A stretch of DNA of 64,000 bases, taken from Pyrrhosoma nymphula (Eukaryota; Arthropoda; Insecta; Odonata; Coenagrionidae). Location of the stretch: assembly GCA_963573305.1 (NCBI GenBank), contig OY754337.1:76831094-76895093 (forward strand), read 5' to 3'. Of this stretch, positions 56,165 through 64,000 are shown in pieces. The notes below the pieces were generated by a model. It saw nothing but the letters and a program-made list of their open reading frames with translations, made no database searches and was not told the origin of the DNA. Both the position numbers and the translations under genes were made by a program. How positions within the stretch are numbered: position 1 is the first letter of the stretch; every line of letters starts with the position of its first letter.

Positions 56165-57475
56165 TTATTTCATATTCCAGTCTACCTCTCCCAAGATACG
56201 AGAGTAATCCCACTTTTGGGATTTCGTTGGTGCAACGCAAGACGCGTATCGTGTGTTCATGGCGCGGAAACTGGCGGAGGAGATCCGAGAAGTGCAAGTG
56301 GGTCACGAGAAACGTTTCCAGCTCGTGCTTCCCAACAGCGATCACGTCAAGCAAAAATGTCATTGTACGGGCAGAACGACGGCGTTGATGGCCACGTGAC
56401 ATCGTGGGATGTGGGAAAACAGCGGAAAACAACAGTTCATGGCTGCTGGAGTAAACTGAGCGAGTTCTTTCATGTGCTGGGATTATATTTAATTTTTTCC
56501 CTCAATGCAATACTATGTTTCATTTGAACAGTTTCATTATGCCGGTTCAATCAGAAAATATCAGCGAATTATTAAAAAAAAAGGTTTTTTATCATGATTT
56601 TATTATAATATATATTTTTACAAACTTGTTGAAAGTGAATACTAATTAATCATTTCGTGTGGGCTTGTTTATGAAGATGATGTACAGAAAACTTACGAGT
56701 TGTAACAATTATTTTGTACAGAATTTATTCTTAGTTAATGAACTACTTTTGGTAGTGGATCTTGCCCCGTTTACTTTACTTCCTTTCTACGCTAGTAACT
56801 CAAATGCTAGTAACCATCATTCAACCATAGCAACTCCTTCGTAGTAAACAACAACGCAAAGAAGTTTACTAGGGTAGGCAACCTCCTTGGTTGGCTCAAA
56901 CTTGCGTTTACACGGGGAACTTTTTACTGGCTCCCGAGAAACTAGGGTAAAAAGCTAGTCATGTAAACGGAGCATCAGGCACCAACTTCTTTTCTAACTC
57001 ATTTTAAAATTGCAGCAGATTATGTTTGCCAAAATTATGAAGAATATGGTGTAAAATGTTTCAAATCGAAAAATTTGGAATCTATATAATGAAATGCGCT
57101 TATTTATCCGTCCATCCTTATGTTCGGCAATGTTAGTAATACGTATTAATAAATGTGTAAACTTTTGAAGTTGCGATTGTCATCGTAAATTTTTTGTCAA
57201 CAATGTCCATTTTAAATTTGTATTTACGATGAGAAAAAAGTTGTTACTAATTTGTTTATATGAAGAGCCAATTAGTATCGCGGGGATAAGAAATGTATTT
57301 TAATTTTGATGCTTTCATACTCATTCTTGTAACATACCTACCTCTGTGAAATACTTGTTCCGGAATTGTGCCCCTTTAAAATTATGAAACTATAAAGGAT
57401 TTCATTAGGAAACTTCTGAAGCATTATTCAGGAAGGACTCGACATCGTAAGTGCCGTGTATGTGACGCCACAGCC
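56165..57475. other. No gene; one small inverted repeat
   Basis: 56905-56969 has imperfect 24-base inverted arms (CGTTTACACGGGGAAC... and ...ATGTAAACG). A 103-codon frame at 56216-56527 is unsupported. Confidence 0.35.
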
Positions 57476-57479
57476 GCTG

Positions 57480-58015
57480 TAAATGTCAATGCCAAGGAAA
57501 GTTTCAATGGAGTTTTTCGCGGTTGTAACGTCAGAATTTGCTGACGAAATCCCAGTTCTTGCTGAGAAGAAAGGAGATCTGACGAGAATGCTTGACTGTT
57601 TGGACAAAACTCTGAAGAAATACAACTTGAATATTAACGTAGAGAAAACCAAGGTTTGTGGAATAAATCAAGAAGACAGAGTCACCGCTAAGCTTGGGCA
57701 GTAAAACTTGCGCTAGCGCAAGAATTTTGCTTACTGGGAAACAGGATCGCCAGAGATGGAAGAAGCAAGAAAGGCATTGTGAGCAGAATAGCCCAAGCAA
57801 AAAAGGCATTCTACCAGAAGAGGAGTCTGCTGACAGCTGGGAACACAAACCTGGAAGTTAGGAAGCACTCTATGGGATTAATTGTACAGGAAGGCCAAGT
57901 CAAGAATACATTAAGCAAATCATGACGGGCGTCAAAGTAAAAATAATTATGCAGGAATGAAGAGGGTGGCAGAGACGATAGTGGAATGGAGAGCTGCTGC
58001 AAACCAATCTTCGGG
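57480..58015 (+). mobile_element. LINE reverse transcriptase C-terminal remnant
   Basis: SEFADEIPVLAEKKGDLTRM (FADDIxxLAE; the second Asp of the YADD active site is Glu), LDKTLKKYNLNINVEKTKV, then after a break LGNRIARDGRSKKGIVSRIA, QAKKAFYQKRSLLTAGN. A typical endonuclease-RT LINE order. Inactive: the catalytic DD is changed and the frame is broken at 57702. Confidence 0.8.
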
Positions 58016-58021
58016 TTGATG

Positions 58022-58238
58022 ACTGGCTTTCCACGCGGAAGGTCCGGGTTCGGATTCTGGTGGGGACATAAAAGCTTAGTCAGTTATCTGAGCTGTGGTT
58101 AATATTTCTGAGGAGACAACTTCGAGTACAGTACTCCGTCCGTCGTATGGGACCAAAGGGTCTCCCTGCAGGTTACTTTTTGCACTTAAAAGAGCGGGCT
58201 AATGCTGGTGCCCACCCATGTTCTACCTTCCACTCCTT
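58022..58238 (+). mobile_element. tRNA-type SINE
   Basis: TGGCTTTCCACGCGGAAGGT and CCGGGTTCGGATTCTGGTGG (box B), then GTACTCCGTCCGTCGTATGG and AAGAGCGGGCTAATGCTGG. Same family as 38615-38850 and 19190-19330. Confidence 0.65.
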
Positions 58239-58241
58239 ACC

Positions 58242-58320
58242 CAGTGGTCCCAACCGGTGTGCCACGGCACTTTTTGGGTGCCGGGGAAACAGCTTAGGGT
58301 TGCCGCGAGACTATAGCTGG
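58242..58320 (+). mobile_element. hAT-type terminal fragment
   Basis: CAGTGGTCCCAACCGGTGTG at the start, matching a hAT-type terminus; counterpart of 415-489 on the other strand. Confidence 0.5.
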
Positions 58321-58324
58321 AAAA

Positions 58325-60345
58325 CGAAAAATGTAAAGGATGACCAACTCATGAATTGACTCTCAAGCCCGACAGATGGTGACAGTAATCGAAGAACTTC
58401 TTCCAACCTAACTCCAGGAGTACACTATACCATATTATATGCCAGTTGGTGAAATAAATAAAACAAAATTGAGAAAGGACTATGTATTAAAATGTGAAGT
58501 TAAAATTTCCCTGATGCATATTCCACTTAATTAATTAATATTTTTGTAGTTTAAAAAAATCTAAGAAGGGTGCCCCAACATTGTCACTTCAGTCTATAAT
58601 CTAGGGTATGTTTAATAATAAGGGGAAGGGTTATAATCTAAGTCCGTGCCGCAAACGTAAAACGGTTGGCAAACACTGCCTTACCCTAATACATACCTTT
58701 CCTCCCGGTCTGAAGTGCCGCGCCGCGCGGAACAGACTTGAAATTCAAATATGACGATTTTTATCGAAGCGGACTGAAGGTGGTTCCGCAATAAAACGTT
58801 TTAGAAGTAATTTGATTCATATTCTGGCTACAAACAGAAAAATATGAGTACTCTGTTTGACATAAACGAACAAATCCTACCTTATGATGCAATATTTTTT
58901 CCCGAAAATTGGACTAGATATAACATGTTGTTAAGTGTGAGAATCGGTGAAACATGAGGTAAATTCTTTTGTAGTAAATGCCACATTTGCCAGAAAAAAC
59001 TGACATTAGAAGCGAATTTTCCCAGGGAAGGGAACAATAATAAAATGTAGGCTGCTGTACATCTTGGTTCTTGAGTTATTAGCATTACTACGATAACTGA
59101 AGTAATGATGCCTTAGTTCGATTTATAGGCATATCAAAACTTGGTGGCCGGCGGAGTTTGACTTTGAGGTTACAGGGGGCGAGTTAAGGTGGTTGGGGAG
59201 CAATAAATGTTCATGTACAGACTTGCGTGAAGCTTTGCCCACCTGTACTTATTAGGTTTCAAAATATATTAAGTTTAATTTATACCATGACTGAATTCGC
59301 AATTAATAAACAATATATTTAATATTAAAAAATTAAACAATCAGTGAAATAACACGCTCATTTTAACATTTATACTCATGGGAATAACAATCAGTGGTTT
59401 AACATGATGTAGCAAGATTATTCAATATTTGACATAATCCTATGACATACGATCATATTTATAATATATTTTACGCTGTTGAGCTACGTGGAATTCGTCT
59501 TCACTAATAAAGCATTCAAATGTATATTTTGAAATTCTAAGTGCTCTATGAAGCTCCAACGGGCAGCCACATTCTTCATTATTGCGTTTTTTCATTTCAA
59601 CTGTTTTTTTTTCAAGACTAAAGTCTATAATTTTCAATTGAAAATATGAAGCGCGAGGAGCCTACAAAAAGCATACTTTGGGGTCAAAAACATCGCAAGT
59701 CAGAGTGACGGATTCGTCCACATATAATTCTCTACACTCCACCGATGCATGGCGAAGCCGTAAAGGAGACAATGGCACTGAACGTGCTTGGAAAATACTG
59801 GAAGGTGTGTCGCAAAGACTGAAATAACGTATTTTTAGATAAAGGCATAAGCGTATCCTTCACATTGTTTCCCTTCGAGCCTAATATACTTGAAGTCGTC
59901 TTCGAAGCATTGCCTTGCCCTGAACATGATAACGGAAGATCGTTCAGCGAGTTTTTATAGTGAAGGCGATAGATAGGTACTTTATCTTGCTAGTTAAGCG
60001 GAACAGCGAAACTGCATCATATATCCATTCGCACCAATCCCACATGATCTATGGAGCAGCGATTTCTAACTTTCTTTGATTTGTGTAATACACCTTTGTC
60101 ACTCATTTCCAAAAATTGTATGTGTTTTTGTAAAATGTGCATTATTTACATTCTCACTGCTATTTCAACCATTAATTCGACATTATTCAACATTTTTTTC
60201 ACGCAGGTTTCGGAACCGATAATTCATTTGCTTTCCTTTGACTCCTTTTTCTCAGACCCCTACGAGTTGAGTCCGCCATTAAATTATTCAGTCCGCCTGG
60301 AGACGACAATTTGAGCCATTTACGATACGTATGAAGGTTGATTCA
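58325..60345. other. No gene recognised
   Basis: TTAAGGTGGTTGGGGAGC at 59184 looks like a lone end of a TTAA-bounded MITE; no matching second end was found. The rest is unrecognised. Confidence 0.35.
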
Positions 60346-60690
60346 CTTACCATAGTTGGGAAAGTTAGCAAAAAAATTAGTTGATTCAAGTTAAAGTTAA
60401 TCTCTGTAAAAAGTTACTAGTTAAAGTAAAAGTTACTTTTCTGAAAAAGTAACTGATTGAAGTTAAAGCTAAAAAAAGTAACTTTTACGTTCAAAGTTAC
60501 TTTTTCAGTTACTTTTAAGAAACTTTTAAAAGTAACTTTTGGAAAAATTGGAATAAATAAATACAAACTTCAAATTCAATAAAACTTCATTTCACTTTTA
60601 CTTAAGGCGTTTTTCGGTCACTCCACTCAACCCCGCGGGACGACGCGCGCTCTGACGACGGGATTAGGTTATGCGTAAACTGGCGCTTTT

Positions 60691-61919
60691 CAAGGCCGTT
60701 TTACACGGTGCATTTTTTTGTACAACCTATCGTGCGAACACAGGTATCAGGAAATTGTACCGTGTAAAGTGGCAAATTGTGCGAACGCTTGTGCGAACGT
60801 ATGAATGACTGAACGGAAAATAGAACCTGTTCTAATTCCATTCAGACAATCATACAATTTCGATCCGGTTTTATTCAACAGATGGCGCAGGTATGGCGAA
60901 AACTGTGGTGCCTGTGTTACGATTGAAAATAAAGTTGTTTATAAAAAGGATTAACACTTTCCGGCCAAATAATATGAGTAACTATTATACCATGTATATA
61001 ATCTTTAATGTGTAAACTCTTCTCGGGCTCTCCTCCGGTTTAAACTATTCATAATTGTCGACGTTTCAAGAGACGACTCGTCACTCATTCTCAAGGTAAG
61101 AATTAATTACGTCGGCAATTATGAATAGCTTGAACCAGTGGAGAACTCGAGAAGAGTTAACTCAAAGTTACTCAAATGTTTACCTCGTCATTTCGTCGTG
61201 TTATTTGGTGTTCTGGTTTTTCAGTGTAATCGCGATATTTGGGTTTAAAATAATTTATGACTGGTCGCGTCCACAAGTAGAGTTCTTGATATCCCGCGTG
61301 ATTTAATAATTATCATTTCTGCTGTTTAGCAAGTAACGAAATCGTAAAAAAATACATTAAAACATTGGTACAAATACAAGAGAAGGAAATTTGGAGGGAG
61401 TAAAAAAAAGGGTCCCGTGTTCCGCTATACCACTTGATAATAACACATTGTTACACACACATAATAAACTCACGAATTTTGTCTATCAAGAGTGGAAATT
61501 CGGCGAGAAACTTCAATGACTTGTTGCACTAAAATCCAGATGAGAAAAAACAAAACGATGCAAAGGTGGAATATAAAGCCAGAGAGAAGAGTCCAAGAAT
61601 TGTCTAAACCGGGAGAATATCAGTAGGCAGATAGTCGAGTCGAGGTTCCGAATTTCAGGCGATCAGCTTTTCAAGGTGTCAAATACGTTAGTGAAACATA
61701 TGTCCACGAGAAAAAAATATATACATGATAAAAAAAACACTCGCGAATTCCGATCGATTTCTATCGCTAAATTACACGGAAAATTGTTAGTTTGCACTCA
61801 TCGTGTAAAGCGACATTCTGTCTGATTCAGTCGTTCGTACAATATTTTCTTGCACACTTGACTGTACATGCGTTCGCACGATACATTGTACAAATAAATG
61901 TACCGTGTAAAACGGTCTT
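60691..61919. mobile_element. 1.2 kb TIR element nested in the hAT copy
   Basis: Left AAGGCCGTTTTACACGGTGC and right ACCGTGTAAAACGGTCTT are inverted termini; similarity continues about 50 bases inward (TTTGTACAA, ATCGTGCGAAC). Comparison with the empty site in the other hAT copy (GGCGTTTTTTACAG) fixes the boundaries to within a base or two. No transposase-like protein inside; superfamily not resolved. Confidence 0.8.
61015..61158. repeat. Inverted PLE-like tail inside the nested element
   Basis: 61015-61062 and 61111-61158 are 48-base imperfect inverted arms (CTATTCATAATTGTCGAC against GTCGGCAATTATGAATAG). The spacer holds AGACGACTCGTCACTC, the same motif as the PLE tails at 4080-4160 and 16430-16510. 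Confidence 0.6.
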
Positions 61920-62464
61920 TACAGATACGTTACTTTGAATGAACCCGTCCCCCTCGTTAACTGTTATAGGATTTTTGGCGACCCCCTTTCTCGTGTTCAA
62001 CTATGCAGTATTGATGACACGACGTAGCCGAGTAAGGCATTCGTGCCCTCACGGACATGATCTTCGAGTGGTCTCGTGTTTTATCGTCCGAGGGTGCGTT
62101 CCTAAACTTTGGCGGTCACTCCACTCAACCCCGCCTTTGTTTGGATGTACTCGTCTGGGCCCATTCATTGTATTCTTGCCCAACTTATACCCAGCTATAT
62201 TGCATTCTTAGATACTGTTTTATTTTCTCCTTTGTCTGTTGGGCAAGCTTTGCGCCCAATTTGGAACAGGTCGACATTCGCCAAAAAATAACGGAAAAAA
62301 ATAACTGAAGTTAGTTTTGTATCAGTTAATTTATATTTATAACGATTAAAAGTTAAAATTTAACTATTCTAAAAAGTAACGGTTAAGTTAAATAGTTAAC
62401 TACATTTTTAACGATTAATTTTTTAAATCGTTATTCCCTATTATGAAAGTTACTTAGGGAATGG

Positions 62465-62640
62465 AAACCCTGCGTCCGCATGTGCCTACTCTATAAGAAC
62501 GGCAATAAAAGGATCAACAGTTTGAATCCCCATCTAACGGATGGAGCGATTCACTTGGAAGTGCCTCCCTCAGAACACCCAAGTAGGGATGGAGATTCCA
62601 CAGAAAAATCTCGGGCTCTTACTATGGGGGGCCACCTCAC
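62465..62640 (-). mobile_element. Decayed tRNA-type SINE
   Basis: Plus-strand CCATCTAACGGATGGAGCGA, CTTGGAAGTGCCTCCC and CAAGTAGGGATGGAGATTCC mirror the SINE at 38615-38850. Box B not preserved. Confidence 0.45.
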
Positions 62641-62644
62641 CATT

Positions 62645-64000
62645 TGTACTTAGAAATCTGCTGTGCGTTCCACTCGAGGAAACCCAGTGTTTTTGATAGA
62701 TGAAACCAATAGATGATGATGGAATTTCCCAGATGAAAGGTGCGATTTTTCACTGCGTCTCAAGAAGTAAGGTCCAATCAGGGGTCCCTATTCTAGACCG
62801 TGATTTGAAAATTCCAGGCTGTACACGGCTTATTGATATGATATTAGTATTTATTCCACCATTTATGCATACAAAAAAAATACAAGTTTACAATTTATTA
62901 GTTGAACAACAGACACCCCTGAGGTAAAAGAAAACCTGTGCAGAGGTTGTCACAATTTTAATTTACCAAAAATAACTGGCTGGTGCGAGGCCACAAAATA
63001 AAAATATTACAATTAATTTTGCAGTAGAGTCAGCATGTTACACATGAAATTGCGTTTTAAAGTGTATTCACACAATCATACACCAGGAAACATTGGGAAA
63101 TAAACTTATGTACTATGTTGGTGGAACAATATTAATTGATCAAATATATTCGATAGTTACAGAAATTATTCTTAAAGTTAAAAATAATCTTCACTGTTTG
63201 TAACAGAAAACAGCCATGTTTTTAATTATTTTAGAAATATTTTAACCGACTTGGATGAGGCAATGTGAACTGGTATGCAGTCAAATATGTTGGGAGCACA
63301 ATAAGATAAGCTTATGATAAGTATAGTTTAGCCATGCATGACAAAAACGCTCCAGCCGATACCTTTAAGTTTTAGTTCAAGGAGACTAAAAACTGAAAAA
63401 AAAAGATATGGCTGAAAGTAGGTTAGTTGGATAAAAGTTCAAGAGTAAGAGCTGATGGACAACTGAAGGGGATATTCGTGTCAGTGAGTTTAGCGGCAGA
63501 GGCGCAGCAGAGCGACTGCCGCGTACGCAGGGAAGAAAAAACGCAAGAAAGTATCGTCTGAAGCAGTTCACGCCGATAAAGGAACGTAGATCGGGGACCA
63601 AGTTACCCTTACAAGTAAGAGTGGCAAGCAAGGGATCGTAGTGCAGTAAAATACACTTCCCGCGTAGTAAGCAGCTTAAGACAGTTCCACTACGCTAGTC
63701 CAAACAGATACCTAATGAGCTCCACTTATTGTTTTTGCATTGCTCAAAAATACTGTTTTCACCAATGGTATTCCTTAGCTATTAAAACTCAATAAAATCA
63801 AAATACGCAAATTAGTCCAGGAATAGGTCTATTTTTAATGAACAATTTTTCCAGCCGTGGGAGACCATTCCCAAGAACGCATTGCATTAAATTATATCTT
63901 CTATCATTACAGTAATTTACTATTAACTCAAAACAAATGGAAGGCAGGTGCCTACATTTCATTACTATTCAATGCTCTGGAAGAACTTGCTACTTATAAA
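62645..64000. other. No recognisable feature
   Basis: A 75-codon plus frame at 62700-62927 and an 81-codon minus frame at 63386-63631 have no recognisable homology. AT-rich otherwise. Confidence 0.3.

Larger units (their letters stand above)
60351..62445 (+). mobile_element. Non-autonomous hAT-type element, copy 2, with insertion
   Basis: Starts CATAGTTGGGAAAGTTA and ends TTATTCCCTATTATG. Outside 60691-61919 it is colinear and about 90% identical with 20542-21616, minus the SINE. The flanking octamers TCACTTAC and AAAGTTAC match only partly. Confidence 0.85.

Overview
The window is eukaryotic, from an arthropod and most likely an insect; the species cannot be named from the sequence. The base composition is AT-rich, GT-AG introns are present, intergenic space is long, and most recognisable sequence is decayed transposable elements. 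Only one host gene is well supported: AP2S1, the sigma subunit of the AP-2 clathrin adaptor, on the + strand at 2431-10059. It has four coding exons, a first coding exon consisting only of the ATG, introns of 73, 7014 and 113 bases, and an encoded protein of 142 residues, the normal family length. I found no other intact host gene, no tRNA gene and no rRNA gene.

Layout. 1-2300: a LINE remnant, a hAT-type end and a short TIR element. 2300-10200: AP2S1, whose second intron holds two Penelope-like element (PLE) remnants, a 250-base foldback and an inverted PLE terminal repeat with a hammerhead ribozyme. 10.2-20 kb: a 5S-derived SINE, a second copy of the short TIR element, another inverted PLE terminus with a near-textbook hammerhead, a TTAA-bounded MITE and a 130-138 base tandem array. 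20.4-23.2 kb: a SINE inside a hAT-type element (8-base target duplication) inside a further TIR element, then another TTAA-bounded MITE. 23.3-36.6 kb: a graveyard of LINE 3' ends, including one LINE nested in another. 37-41.3 kb: a 20-base minisatellite, a Ty1/copia RT remnant and tRNA-type SINEs. 41.8-52.5 kb: LINE RT remnants, a MITE, a PLE split by a LINE with a 10-base target duplication, and an internally deleted jockey-like element that splits another repeat. 54-64 kb: a LINE 3' end, a MITE, another LINE, SINEs, and a second hAT copy carrying a 1.2 kb TIR element.

The most interesting recurring signal is a set of hammerhead-type motifs at PLE ends. At three loci (8.3-8.7, 16.7-17.0 and 47.8-48.0 kb) the PLE terminus occurs as a head-to-head inverted pair, and in each pair one arm keeps the catalytic core while the other has lost or damaged it. 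Hammerheads in PLEs are already known, so these are new instances and an arrangement worth checking rather than a new class. The nested insertions let several families be ordered in time. I did not see convincing evidence for a previously undescribed gene system.
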